Assembly: GCA_963725215.1 (NCBI GenBank)
Contig: CAVRXQ010000001.1
Coordinates: forward strand, 1 to 64,000
Direction: 5' to 3'
Length of the DNA stretch: 64,000 bases
Origin: CAVRXQ01 sp963725215
Lineage (GTDB): Bacteria > Actinomycetota > Acidimicrobiia > Acidimicrobiales > Bog-793
The notes under the pieces are model-generated. The model was not told the origin of the DNA. It worked only from the letters and a program-made list of their open reading frames with translations, and searched no databases. Position 1 is the first letter of the stretch, and each line of letters opens with the position of its first letter. Position numbers and translations under genes: made by a program. This document shows, in pieces, positions 1-8,194 of the stretch.

Positions 1-159
1 ACCGACGCCTACCCGGTCCGATCACTGTCCCCTTCAAGTAGGCATTCGCTAGTTTCGCTCGTCGAGGACACGCCACTGGCACCCATTCGTGGGCGCAAGT
101 GCCAACGGGGTCGTACGTGTCGGCGTCTCGAGAATGGGCTGCGACGCGGGCGCGACTGG

Positions 160-1320
160 GTGACAACGTTGCTGGCTCGTTTGCCCCGACAAATCCCACG
201 ACTAACTTCCACTTGGGTGCGCCTCAACCCAAGACGCGACCGACGGGTACGACGTCCCCGGGACATCGGTGGGTTCAGTCGAGAGCACAAGAGGCTTCGA
301 CTCCTCGAAAGCGGTCTCCCCGTGCTCACCGCGATCGCACTTCTCGCCCCGACGGTCTCGCTGGCATCGGCGGATCCCCTCGATGTGGGCAGACTCGCTT
401 CGTTCAATACCGTGACAGAGGTCCACTGCGACTTCGTCGATTCGTCGCGGTCCGTACCCGACTATGCAACGCAGCCCCCGTCAGTCGCCGCCAAGGTCCG
501 TTCACTGCCGACCACCATCTGGCTCCCGCCCCCTGGCGTGACGGACCGCCCTCGTCCGCTCGTTCTCTTCGGCGCCGGCTACGACTCCTACCCAGGCGTG
601 TATGCACCGCTCCTGGCGGCGTGGGCAAGAGCAGGCTTCGTCGTCGCGGCGCCGATATTCCCCGACGAAAACTCAGCGGCGGTCGCCGCCCAGCGCACCA
701 ACACCGAGGGCGATCTGGCGAATGAGCCGGCAGACCTCGCCTACGTTGGGCGCGCTCTCGAGCAGGCGTCTGAGCATCACGTCAAGTCCTGTCCGCGCGT
801 ATTCAGGATGATCGAATCGCACGTGCTCGTCGTCGCGGGACACTCAGACGGCGCAACCGCGGCGGCGCTCTTCGCGTTCGGCACCGGCTCGGATCCACAG
901 GGCGTGCCAGAGTCGGTGCTCCGCGCAGGCTTCTCGCTGCGCGCGGCGCTGATCTTCTCGGGCGCCGAAGATGGTCTTGGCACCTACGGCGCTCCCGACC
1001 CTCATCTCCCGCTACTCATGGTCCAAAGCGCGGGGGATCATTGCAATCCCGAACGCGATGCCGTCGCCCTCTATCGCGCGCTTCACTTGGACGAACGGTT
1101 CTTCCTTCTCTTGCGGGCCGCCCAACATCGATCGCCATTCGACGGGACTGACAGAACAGCGTTCACCCTCGTAACCGCCACCTCAATTCGATTCCTTCGC
1201 CTCTCGGTACGGGACGCGCGCATCGGTGCCGGCTTCGTCGCGTACAGCGACCGGGATCCCGCTGTCGGAGCTGTCTATGTCACCCCGCCAGTTACGCCCG
1301 TACTCTCCCCGAATTGCTGA
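160..1320 (+). CDS. Secreted alpha/beta-hydrolase (dienelactone-hydrolase or PAF-acetylhydrolase-like)
   Basis: The protein of 386 residues has the alpha/beta-hydrolase layout. A hydrophobic stretch ending in LASADP (about residues 53-73) looks like a signal peptide, so it probably acts outside the membrane. The nucleophile elbow is GHSDGA (about residue 227), and a late acid/His region carries SAGDHCNPE and AAQHRSPFD. The substrate cannot be predicted. The start is a GTG; it leaves about 50 basic residues ahead of the signal, so a later start such as the GTG at 322 is possible. No gene around it suggests a pathway. The fold is fairly sure from the Ser motif and the spacing of Asp and His; the specific reaction is not. 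Confidence 0.65.
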   Translation: MTTLLARLPRQIPRLTSTWVRLNPRRDRRVRRPRDIGGFSREHKRLRLLESGLPVLTAIALLAPTVSLASADPLDVGRLASFNTVTEVHCDFVDSSRSVPDYATQPPSVAAKVRSLPTTIWLPPPGVTDRPRPLVLFGAGYDSYPGVYAPLLAAWARAGFVVAAPIFPDENSAAVAAQRTNTEGDLANEPADLAYVGRALEQASEHHVKSCPRVFRMIESHVLVVAGHSDGATAAALFAFGTGSDPQGVPESVLRAGFSLRAALIFSGAEDGLGTYGAPDPHLPLLMVQSAGDHCNPERDAVALYRALHLDERFFLLLRAAQHRSPFDGTDRTAFTLVTATSIRFLRLSVRDARIGAGFVAYSDRDPAVGAVYVTPPVTPVLSPNC

Positions 1321-1573
1321 CGCAGAGCTCAATAGCTGGCGCGAGAGATGACCGTAGGGATGACACGGCAATCGTTGGGCGGCGCTCACTGCGGTTTTCT
1401 TCGTTGGTAAGAGTTCATTCACTCGTCCCGGCATTTGGCGAGTAGGGATGATCGCTTAGTCCCGCCGGGTTCGGTCGATCAGCGGCACGAGCGCGTCGGC
1501 GCGAACGGATGCCCGTCGTGCTCGCGAGTTCGGTCCCCCACGTGGTCAGCGGCTGGCCGCGTAGTGTCGGCTC

Positions 1574-2146
1574 GTGCTGACCAATGGTCCCCTACTCCCC
1601 AGCGGCCAGAGCGTCTTCCGTTTACGCGTCCAGCTCCGAGAGGTTGAGCCGCTCGTATGGCGACGTGTGCTGGTTCCAGGCTCGGTGCGCCTAAACGAGT
1701 TGAGCGAGATGTTGCTCGCCGCGATGGGGTGGACGAACTCGCATATGCACGCGTTCCGGATCGGCGGCAAGCACTTCGGGTTGCACGTCGACGAATGGCC
1801 AGACGATGAGATCGACGAGAAGGACGCGACCGTACTCGAGGCGCTGCGCGACGAGCGCCGTTTCTTCTTCGACTACGACTTCGGCGACAGCTGGGAACAC
1901 GAGGTGGTGATAGAGGAGCTCACTTGGTCCTATCACGGCCTCAAGTTCGCGGTCTGCCTCGACGGCCAAAACGCTTGTCCGCCCGAAGACGTCGGTGGCA
2001 CCCATGGCTATGCAGACTTCCTGGAAGCCATAGCCGATCCGGATCACGAGGCGCGCGAGAGCTATCTCGAGTGGGTCGGTGGCTCCTTCGATCCCGCCGA
2101 GTTCGACCTCGCTGTGGCGAACGCTCGCTGTCAGCGGGTTAGCTGA
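1574..2146 (+). CDS. Plasmid pRiA4b ORF-3-like family protein
   Basis: A protein of 190 residues. The N-terminus contains LRVQLREVEPLVWRRVLVPG, followed by LSEMLLAAMGWTNSHMHAF and FFFDYDFGDSWEHEVVIE. This is the signature of the pRiA4b ORF-3-like family, first named from an Agrobacterium plasmid and found scattered in chromosomes, plasmids and mobile regions. Its biochemical role is unknown. A conserved acidic C-terminal part contains GQNACPPEDVGGTHGYADFL, typical of full-length members. It lies next to a convergent toxin-antitoxin pair, which suits an accessory origin for this end of the window. Family assignment is confident; function is not known. Confidence 0.85.
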   Translation: MLTNGPLLPSGQSVFRLRVQLREVEPLVWRRVLVPGSVRLNELSEMLLAAMGWTNSHMHAFRIGGKHFGLHVDEWPDDEIDEKDATVLEALRDERRFFFDYDFGDSWEHEVVIEELTWSYHGLKFAVCLDGQNACPPEDVGGTHGYADFLEAIADPDHEARESYLEWVGGSFDPAEFDLAVANARCQRVS

Positions 2147-2234
2147 ACTACTCGCTCCGCATCCACCGCGCTTTGGAAGCGCGTCTCCGGTCAGGGGCTC
2201 TGGCTGGGCGTCGTGGCGCGCGGTGAAAGACTCC

Positions 2235-2501
2235 TCACCTTCGATACACGTCCCTCCGGTGATCGACGTCCAGGACATGCACGATCTGATGCTCATCATC
2301 GATTCGGTACCGAACGCGGTACTCGCCGCGGCGCGCGCGCCACTGACCCTCGAATGGTTGGCGCAGTCGAGCGCCGACGCGATGCGGGTCCTCAGCGAGG
2401 GGACCGAATATGAACTCGACGCTCGCAGCCGCGACGGACTCGGGCAGGTGCTCGGCGAGTCGACGGGCAGCGCTCCGGGCCACGACGACCCGGTAGCTCA
2501 C
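2235..2501 (-). CDS. relE: RelE/ParE-family toxin
   Basis: A small basic protein of 88 residues with the RelE-type pattern: an N-terminal strand SYRVVVARSAARRL, a helix, then QWRARRGEYRVRYRIDD and a terminal VLDVDHRRDVYRR. Family members are ribosome-dependent mRNA interferases that cleave mRNA in the A site. Its ATG overlaps the stop of the upstream antitoxin gene by four bases (ATGA), the usual coupling of toxin to antitoxin. The pair is transcribed leftwards from the operator at 2781-2804. RelE is preferred over ParE because of the conserved R-rich core and the HR..VYR ending, but the biochemical activity is inferred. Confidence 0.85.
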   Translation of the reverse strand: MSYRVVVARSAARRLAEHLPESVAAASVEFIFGPLAEDPHRVGARLRQPFEGQWRARRGEYRVRYRIDDEHQIVHVLDVDHRRDVYRR

Positions 2502-2788
2502 CCTGGGGTCTCGGCGCTGCGATGCTCGGCCAGGAGCGCTCGAACCGCGCGCTCATCGAGCACGTCGCCGGCCGCGATCTCTGACTCGGCCACCTTGAGC
2601 CGCTCCTGGGCCCCCGGATCTCCCAGCAACTCGAGAGTGGCCTCGATCGCCTCCAGATCCTCAGCGGCGAGCAGCACGACGTACTCGCGCCCGTTCTTCG
2701 TGATCTGTACGCGCTCGTGAGTAGTCGCTACCTCGTCGGCAATCTCCGACAGCCGGGCTTTGACCTTCGAAAGTGGGAGGGTGGTCAT
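2498..2788 (-). CDS. YefM/Phd-family antitoxin of the RelE toxin
   Basis: A protein of 96 residues with the Phd/YefM N-terminal DNA-binding fold: LPLSKVKARLSEIADEVA, then ERVQITKNGREYVVLLAAED. An acidic helical C-terminus presumably wraps the toxin. Antitoxins of this family neutralise the RelE partner and repress their own promoter. The gene overlaps the toxin by four bases and its ATG lies only eight bases from a perfect -10 box, so the transcript may be leaderless. Two short palindromes cover the promoter and start codon, the expected place for an autorepression site. The call rests on sequence pattern plus gene order. Confidence 0.85.
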   Translation of the reverse strand: MTTLPLSKVKARLSEIADEVATTHERVQITKNGREYVVLLAAEDLEAIEATLELLGDPGAQERLKVAESEIAAGDVLDERAVRALLAEHRSAETPG

Positions 2789-2804
2789 AGACCACTATTA
2801 TAGT
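2781..2804 (-). promoter_or_regulatory. Promoter and probable autorepression operator of the toxin-antitoxin operon
   Basis: Read leftwards, a perfect TATAAT -10 box lies at 2802-2797, eight bases before the antitoxin ATG at 2788. It sits inside the palindrome ACTAT-T-ATAGT (2794-2804). An adjacent inverted repeat, GTGGTC-ATA-GACCAC (2781-2795), spans the start codon itself. No convincing -35 box is visible. Palindromes over the promoter fit binding by a YefM/Phd-type antitoxin dimer; binding itself is inferred. Confidence 0.6.
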
Positions 2805-2882
2805 CCAACCAGGCGCCCGAGCCGCTCGCGCCGCTGGTCGTAGAGATTAGGGACGCGGTTAGGGATCGCTCCTGAATCGAAG

Positions 2883-2908
2883 AGAGCCGGTGCCAATGCA
2901 CCGGCTCT
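2883..2908 (-). terminator. Probable terminator of the initiator tRNA gene
   Basis: A perfect 10-bp inverted repeat, AGAGCCGGTG with CACCGGCTCT and a 6-base loop, lies 17 bases beyond the tRNA 3' end in the direction of transcription. The tail after the hairpin is only weakly T-rich, as is common in high-GC Gram-positive bacteria. Confidence 0.6.
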
Positions 2909-2925
2909 GACCTGCCCCTATTTCG

Positions 2926-2999
<74 letters not shown>

Positions 3000-3147
3000 G
3001 TGAAGAACACCGAGCCTACCAACGGGTAACGGCTGCCGGCCCGGGGGTAGTAGTGCAGTTTCTGAACTTCCAAATAACTATTCGGACCCACGGAATTTCA
3101 GCCACCAGCGGCCAGAATTTGCGAGGAATTCGCTCAGCCTCCCGGTA

Positions 3148-3816
3148 TTAGGGGGTGAACAGCTTCCAGTGCCCCTCGGAGACGACTTCCACGGTGCCGT
3201 CGCTCACTTTGATGGCGGTCTGATCGTCAATCGCGTACGCCGGCACCGACATGCCGGCGGCCCACTTCTCTGCGCCAGCCATGGAGTTGTCCGGCAGGTC
3301 CTCGTGATCCAGATGCGGAAACATCGCAAACTCAACCAGTCCCAGCGTTTCATCGCCACCGGTGGGAGGCCTCCAGCGGTCGAAGCCCTCCCCGAGGTGG
3401 GGGGCCATCACCATGCTCCCGGCGCTCAGTCCCACGTAGACCGCGTTGCGGAGGGACGGCAATAGGTCTGCCAGCCCGCACTGCCGCATCCAGTAGCACA
3501 GATACAAGGGATCGCCGCCGTCCACCAGCAGGGCGTCGGTTTCCTGGACCATGGGGACCCAGAGCTCTTCATCGATGCTGGGCAGCGCGGTGAGCTCCAG
3601 CACTCCCAAGGACTTCCAACCCAGTTCGCACATGGGTGTCCGCGGCTCGCGTCCGCTGATGGTCCGCCATGCCCTGCCAGCACCGCCGGGATTGGCGTAT
3701 TGCGCGGTGGGAATGCAGAGGGCGTCGCACTCGGCAATTGGCTTGCCGAGGAGGTCGACCAGCGCGACGCGGATGCTCGTGTTCTTGATGCCAGCGGAGG
3801 TGAGAAGAAATTTCAT
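3148..3816 (-). CDS. Peptidase S51 (dipeptidase E-like)
   Basis: A protein of 222 residues from an ATG. The S51 family has a class I glutamine-amidotransferase-like fold with a serine nucleophile in place of cysteine. Here the elbow is VGLSAGSMVMAP (about residues 128-139), preceded by the ALLVDGGDPLYL strand (about 95-106) where family members carry the GG(N/D) loop. The usual later histidine is supplied by AMFPHLDHEDL. PepE enzymes hydrolyse aspartyl dipeptides; cyanophycinase is a relative, but the length fits the small PepE group better. There is no signal peptide, so it acts in the cytoplasm. It is the last gene of a minus-strand group after the M23-like protein, and its start is 60 bases from that gene's stop. 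The exact substrate is uncertain. Confidence 0.75.
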   Translation of the reverse strand: MKFLLTSAGIKNTSIRVALVDLLGKPIAECDALCIPTAQYANPGGAGRAWRTISGREPRTPMCELGWKSLGVLELTALPSIDEELWVPMVQETDALLVDGGDPLYLCYWMRQCGLADLLPSLRNAVYVGLSAGSMVMAPHLGEGFDRWRPPTGGDETLGLVEFAMFPHLDHEDLPDNSMAGAEKWAAGMSVPAYAIDDQTAIKVSDGTVEVVSEGHWKLFTP

Positions 3817-3875
3817 GACGACTCTCCTACACCAAACTGACCCACTACCGACCCGGCGTCCGAGGACCCGTCAGG

Positions 3876-5195
3876 TCACCAATTCGGCCATCCGGCCGGC
3901 ACCGCCCCGGTCGGGCCACCCTCGAGGATGCCGCCCGGCGCGCCGAGAGACACGAGCAGCTGGTCGAAGTTCCAACCGAACGCCGTCGAGTTCCCGCCGC
4001 CGAATTGACCGGCGGTCATCGCCATCGTGTCACCCAGCGATCCGTCTGCCCATCCGGTCTCGATCCCCGACCAGCCTTCGTACATCGTGCCGATCACCGT
4101 GTTCGCGTTCACCTGCTCGCCGATAAAAACGTGCGGCACGATGTCCTCCGCGGCGTAGACGACGAGGCCCGCCGCGCGTCCGGATTCGAGCTTGTAGGTG
4201 ATGAACGTTCCGCCGGGCCAGCCACCGTTCACGGTGCTCAGCACGACGCCATCTCCGATTGCGTAAATCGGGCCGATGCCCATGTAGTCGACGCCTTGGT
4301 CGATCCGACTGGGCGAAAGCCCGCCAACCGCGCGCAACGGGTTCGCGTACCCAGACGGCGCAGTCGAGCTCGAGCTGGCGCTCGAGGGCGGAGTCGGAGC
4401 GGGGAGCACGGCGGAAGCGGAGACGATGGTGCTGCGCCTTGCGAGCGCGGCTTCTTCTTTTGCTTGCTTTTCGCGCGCTTGACTTTGTTTCACGAAGAGC
4501 GCCAGCGCGATCTTCAGATCACCTCTCGCGTTCTGGAGTTCCCGCGTCTCACGCGCGACAGCGGCGTAGGCCGAATGCTGGTCGGGAATCAGTTGATGCA
4601 GCACCCCTTCGATCGACGCTTGTTCTTGTCCGAGCGCCTTTCGCTGGTGCGCCAGCGTGTGGATGTCGACGAGATACGTCGTCGCCGCGCTTTGCAACTT
4701 GCCCGAGGCGAGCTGCGCGTACACCGACGCTTCGGCGGAAAGTGAGCTCGGGACGCCGATCAAGGCCGCGACCCCGCTCGAACTTCCCGCGTAGACATAC
4801 GAGTCGACGGCGAGCGTGCGCAGTCGGTTCGCGGCGCGTGTCGTCGCCCTTTCGTCGGAGGCGATCGCCCGACCCGTCGAGACGATCTCGCCGTGGATCC
4901 GCTCTTCTTTGCCGAGCTCGACGTCGTACTGCGAGACGAGACCCTGGGCGAGCTTGCCGGCGGCTTCGATCTGCGCCTCGAGTTGCACGATTTTCTTCTT
5001 GTCGCCGTTCACGTTGTTCGACGCGGACGCCGCTGGGACAGCGACGAAGGCGAGGGCGAAGATGGCGAGGGCGCCGCTCGCCACACGCGTGGCGAAGCCT
5101 CGCCGACCGGGGGCGTGAGGGCGCGCGCCCACAAACGTCGGACGGCCACCCACGGGTCGTAGACCGTAACCGCTCTGACCAGGCCTGTCGAGCAA
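3876..5195 (-). CDS. Secreted coiled-coil protein with degenerate M23 (LytM-like) C-terminal domain
   Basis: Up to 439 residues. A signal peptide (SGALAIFALAFVAVPAASA, about 40-58) is followed by about 200 residues of heptad-rich coiled coil with YVYAGSSSG in the middle, a Ser/Pro linker and a C-terminal LytM-like fold. The layout resembles EnvC/NlpD-type regulators of cell-wall hydrolases. The zinc site looks lost: where active M23 enzymes have H-x-G-x-D, this one reads DQGVDYMG, with Gln in place of His. It may therefore bind rather than cut peptidoglycan. The first possible start is the TTG used here; GTG codons at 5150 and 5132 are plausible later starts. It lies 54 bases after the Kelch/NHL gene and probably shares its transcript. 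Confidence 0.65.
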   Translation of the reverse strand: MLDRPGQSGYGLRPVGGRPTFVGARPHAPGRRGFATRVASGALAIFALAFVAVPAASASNNVNGDKKKIVQLEAQIEAAGKLAQGLVSQYDVELGKEERIHGEIVSTGRAIASDERATTRAANRLRTLAVDSYVYAGSSSGVAALIGVPSSLSAEASVYAQLASGKLQSAATTYLVDIHTLAHQRKALGQEQASIEGVLHQLIPDQHSAYAAVARETRELQNARGDLKIALALFVKQSQAREKQAKEEAALARRSTIVSASAVLPAPTPPSSASSSSTAPSGYANPLRAVGGLSPSRIDQGVDYMGIGPIYAIGDGVVLSTVNGGWPGGTFITYKLESGRAAGLVVYAAEDIVPHVFIGEQVNANTVIGTMYEGWSGIETGWADGSLGDTMAMTAGQFGGGNSTAFGWNFDQLLVSLGAPGGILEGGPTGAVPAGWPNW

Positions 5196-5249
5196 AGATC
5201 CCAGGTCGCACCGACGAGACCCGGATCAAACCGCCCACGGACGCCTCGT

Positions 5250-7325
5250 CTAGCCGGTCGCGGGATGGGTCGGGAAGGTCCCGCCAGGTCCCAAAATGTC
5301 GAATCCATCAGGGGTATTGAGAAGGCCGCGCCGGTTGCCCGGGAGCTTCGTGTGCCCGTATTGCCACACGACGGCACCCGTCGTGGGGTCGGTCGCCACC
5401 ATCCGGTCGCTGTAGTCGTCGTTCGCCATCAGCACCCCGGACGGCAACAGCTCGACCAGGGATGGGTGATCGAGCTCCCCGGGACCCGAGGGAGGCGCGT
5501 AGCGGTAGAGCACGGTGCCTTTCGAGTTGAACTCGATGAACGCTCCAGGAGATGAGTAGTCCGCGATCAGGTAGCGATCGGTTCCGATTTGTTGTGGATC
5601 GGAGGGATAGGCGATCGGCAATTTCACAGACCAGACGAGCTTGCCGCGCATGGTGAAGGCGTCGACCCACGAGCCGGTCACCTCCGATACGAGGAGATCG
5701 CCATTCTTGAGCGGTGTATCGCCGTTCGGCGAGTAGATCGACGAGGGCGGGTTGTGCGCGCACACTCCAGAAGTGCCGATCTGTCGGATGACGCGCTTCG
5801 TCTTCTCGTCGATGATCAGAATTCTGCAGTTGTACGCGTCGGCGACGGTGATCCATCCGTTGCGCAAGTAATACGCGTCGTCAGGTGTGTTGAGGTATCC
5901 GGGCGCGGTCCCGGGGTGGCGAGGGTGGCCGTAGGTCCACAAGATCCGCCCCGAGGGATACCCGATCACGATCAGTGTGTCGTTCTCTTCCTGGTTCGAG
6001 ACGATCGCCGTGCCGTGGCGCATGAAGAACGCGTCGTCGGGGAAGTAGAACCCGCCAGCCGGCGCGTGCGCGGTGCGCGACGGGTAGCGCCACACGATGC
6101 GACCCGTGTCGGAGAGTAGGAGCAGGCGGTTGTTCCCCCGATCGGCGACGAGGAGTGTGTCCCCGTAGTAGGGCGAGCCCGCTCCGGGTTCGCCCGCGTA
6201 GCCGAACTTCGCGTTCGGCTCGAGCATCTGGACCTCGCCGGTCACGACGCCCGAGGTCGTTTCGCCGCCAACGAGCCACGCGCGATGACCGAGCACCGCG
6301 ACTCCGGCGTGTGAGACCGCGACGAACAATCGCCCCGCGTACAACGCGCGGTGGTCTTTCGAGCTCCAGGCGAAGACCGCCCGGCTCTCTCGGATCGCGG
6401 AACCGCCCGTCGTCACGCTCGTCTCTCCGCCCGCGACGTAGATCGTCCCCCCGAGGTTCGCCGCCGCGGCGCCGGCGAGGGCGATCGGCAGAGAGCCGAC
6501 GACCTCACTGTGACCAGTCGACGGGTCGACGCGCTGGACGGTTCGCGTCGGCCGACCGGATCCGACACCTCCCGGCGCGTCGCCGCCGAAAACGAAGATC
6601 GAACCTCCAACCGCGGCGACTGCCGGGTACCTGACCGGGTCGCGCAGCTCGGCGACGGTGCTGAAGTGCATCCCGTCGGTCGTCGCGAGCACGGCGCGAT
6701 CGCCGGTCACACCGTTGAAACCCCCGACGACGTACGTCGTGCGCCCGATCGTCACCGCCGCCGAGTCGGCCCGCGCCAAAGGGAGGCGAGCGACAATCCC
6801 GTCTGCACTACTCGGCGCGTGCCCAAGAGAGCCGATCCGTTGGACTGCGTTCGAAGGAGCCGAAGAGCCGCCGCCGAAGACGAAGCCCTGGCCGCGGACG
6901 ACCGCGCCGGCCGCGTCGTGCACCGAGGCCGCCAACTCGCCGATCGGAGCGGACGAACCGGAGATCGGGTTGACGAGGTCGACGGTGGAGGTCGACGCGC
7001 CAGAGGACAAAAGGCCACCTGCAATGACGAGATCGCCGCGGGTGGTCGCGGGAAGTACCACGGGGCGGGCGACCGGAGTTGCGAGCGACCAGGACTCGAC
7101 GCCGGACTCGACGGCCGCGATCAGCGCCGCGTGCGTCCGACTCGATCCCGCCTTCGAAGGCGAAGACCCCCCGAAAGCAGACGAGATCCCGTAGCCGATG
7201 GCGCTCGTGACGATCGCAACCAGGACCGCCAAGCGCATCAGCCCGCGCCGTCGGGCCGCTTTGATTCGGGCACGCCGGCGCGCAAGGGCGGCGCGGTCCG
7301 CGGCTACGTCGCGATTGGGACTCAC
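5250..7325 (-). CDS. Membrane-anchored Kelch-repeat and NHL/PQQ-type beta-propeller protein
   Basis: 691 residues from a GTG. After a basic N-terminus there is one membrane segment (LMRLAVLVAIVTSAIGYGISSAF, about 29-51), so the rest is likely outside the cytoplasm. Residues about 80-380 hold Kelch-like repeats with FVFGGGSS, YVVGGFNG, FVFGGDAPG, YVAGGE and WLVGGE. Residues about 385-685 form a second propeller of NHL/PQQ-like blades (LLVADRGNNRLLLL, VADAYNCRILIID, LIADYSSPG, IVWRYP, ILWTYG, VVWQYG). Beta-propellers of this kind are usually binding scaffolds; no catalytic residues can be named. It is divergent from the cis-prenyltransferase at 7403 and leads the minus-strand group with the M23-like gene, which suggests a role at the cell envelope. 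Function unknown. Confidence 0.65.
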   Translation of the reverse strand: MSPNRDVAADRAALARRRARIKAARRRGLMRLAVLVAIVTSAIGYGISSAFGGSSPSKAGSSRTHAALIAAVESGVESWSLATPVARPVVLPATTRGDLVIAGGLLSSGASTSTVDLVNPISGSSAPIGELAASVHDAAGAVVRGQGFVFGGGSSAPSNAVQRIGSLGHAPSSADGIVARLPLARADSAAVTIGRTTYVVGGFNGVTGDRAVLATTDGMHFSTVAELRDPVRYPAVAAVGGSIFVFGGDAPGGVGSGRPTRTVQRVDPSTGHSEVVGSLPIALAGAAAANLGGTIYVAGGETSVTTGGSAIRESRAVFAWSSKDHRALYAGRLFVAVSHAGVAVLGHRAWLVGGETTSGVVTGEVQMLEPNAKFGYAGEPGAGSPYYGDTLLVADRGNNRLLLLSDTGRIVWRYPSRTAHAPAGGFYFPDDAFFMRHGTAIVSNQEENDTLIVIGYPSGRILWTYGHPRHPGTAPGYLNTPDDAYYLRNGWITVADAYNCRILIIDEKTKRVIRQIGTSGVCAHNPPSSIYSPNGDTPLKNGDLLVSEVTGSWVDAFTMRGKLVWSVKLPIAYPSDPQQIGTDRYLIADYSSPGAFIEFNSKGTVLYRYAPPSGPGELDHPSLVELLPSGVLMANDDYSDRMVATDPTTGAVVWQYGHTKLPGNRRGLLNTPDGFDILGPGGTFPTHPATG

Positions 7326-7402
7326 GCCGCGATTACTCCTTCACCAGGGAGATCGCGGGCGGATGCGCTCCGAGCCTCGCCGCGACCTGCGACAATGGCC
7401 AC

Positions 7403-8179
7403 GTGCCGTGGTCGGCTCTGTTTTATCGCACCTACGAACGCCGATTGCTGCGTGCGCTCGACGCTGACCAGCTCCCCCACCACGTCGGCGTGATCCTCGA
7501 CGGCCACCGACGCTTCGCGCGTGCGGAAGGACTCGCCGAGTACCAGGAGAGCTATCGAAGCGGGATGGCAAAGCTGCGCGAGCTGTTGCGCTGGTCCGCG
7601 CAGCTCCACTTGCCGGCCGTGACCGCGTGGGTGCTCTCGACGGACAACCTTCGCCGTCCGACGGCGGAGCTCGAGCCGTATTTCGACGTCTTGATCGAAC
7701 TGTTGGACGAACTCCCTTCGCTCGCGCGCTCACTCGATTGCTCGGTGCGAGTCATCGGCAGCCTCGATCTCTTGCCAGCCGAGCTCGCCGAGGCGGCCAA
7801 ACGCGCGGCTTCGGACTCGCCCGGCGAGGACGCGAAGTGGCGCTTCACGCTGGCGCTTGCATATGGCGGGCGCGACGAGATCATCGACGCGGCCCGCGCC
7901 CTCGTCTCAGGCCTCGTCGCGCAACAGGTGCCGGTCGACGAGCTGGCGTCGCGCATCGACGCGGATGGAATCGCCGCCAATCTCTATACCGCCGATCTGC
8001 CTGATCCTGACCTCCTCATCCGTTCGAGCGGAGAAGCGCGCCTTTCCGGATTCTTGTTGTGGCAGGCGGTATATGCGGAATGCGTGTTCGTCGACCCGTA
8101 CTGGCCGGAGTTCCGCCGCGTCGATTTTCTGCGCGCGCTGCGGGACTTCGCGCGAAGAGAGCGCCGATTCGGGCAGTAA
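7403..8179 (+). CDS. Cis-prenyltransferase (short-chain Z-isoprenyl diphosphate synthase, Rv1086-like)
   Basis: 258 residues from a GTG. The enzyme family condenses isopentenyl diphosphate with cis geometry to make polyprenyl-phosphate precursors for cell-wall lipid carriers. Landmarks are the Asp of the substrate motif (VILDGHRRFAR), WVLSTDNLRRP, ALAYGGRDEI, and the C-terminal DLLIRSSGEARLSGFLLWQ with the conserved RxSGE. The N-terminal LFYRTYERRL and the overall layout resemble mycobacterial Rv1086, which makes Z,E-farnesyl diphosphate, more than the longer undecaprenyl synthases. The usual DGNxRW is changed to DGHRRF. It stands alone on the plus strand between a divergent Kelch gene and a convergent UPF0182 gene. 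Family is certain; chain length is inferred from resemblance. Confidence 0.85.
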   Translation: MPWSALFYRTYERRLLRALDADQLPHHVGVILDGHRRFARAEGLAEYQESYRSGMAKLRELLRWSAQLHLPAVTAWVLSTDNLRRPTAELEPYFDVLIELLDELPSLARSLDCSVRVIGSLDLLPAELAEAAKRAASDSPGEDAKWRFTLALAYGGRDEIIDAARALVSGLVAQQVPVDELASRIDADGIAANLYTADLPDPDLLIRSSGEARLSGFLLWQAVYAECVFVDPYWPEFRRVDFLRALRDFARRERRFGQ

Positions 8180-8194
8180 GGCGGAACTTCTCGT

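Noticed and set aside
1..2925. An integrated element inserted at the initiator tRNA
   Set aside because: No integrase, no direct repeat of the tRNA 3' end and no insertion-sequence ends are visible, so only a weak suspicion remains.
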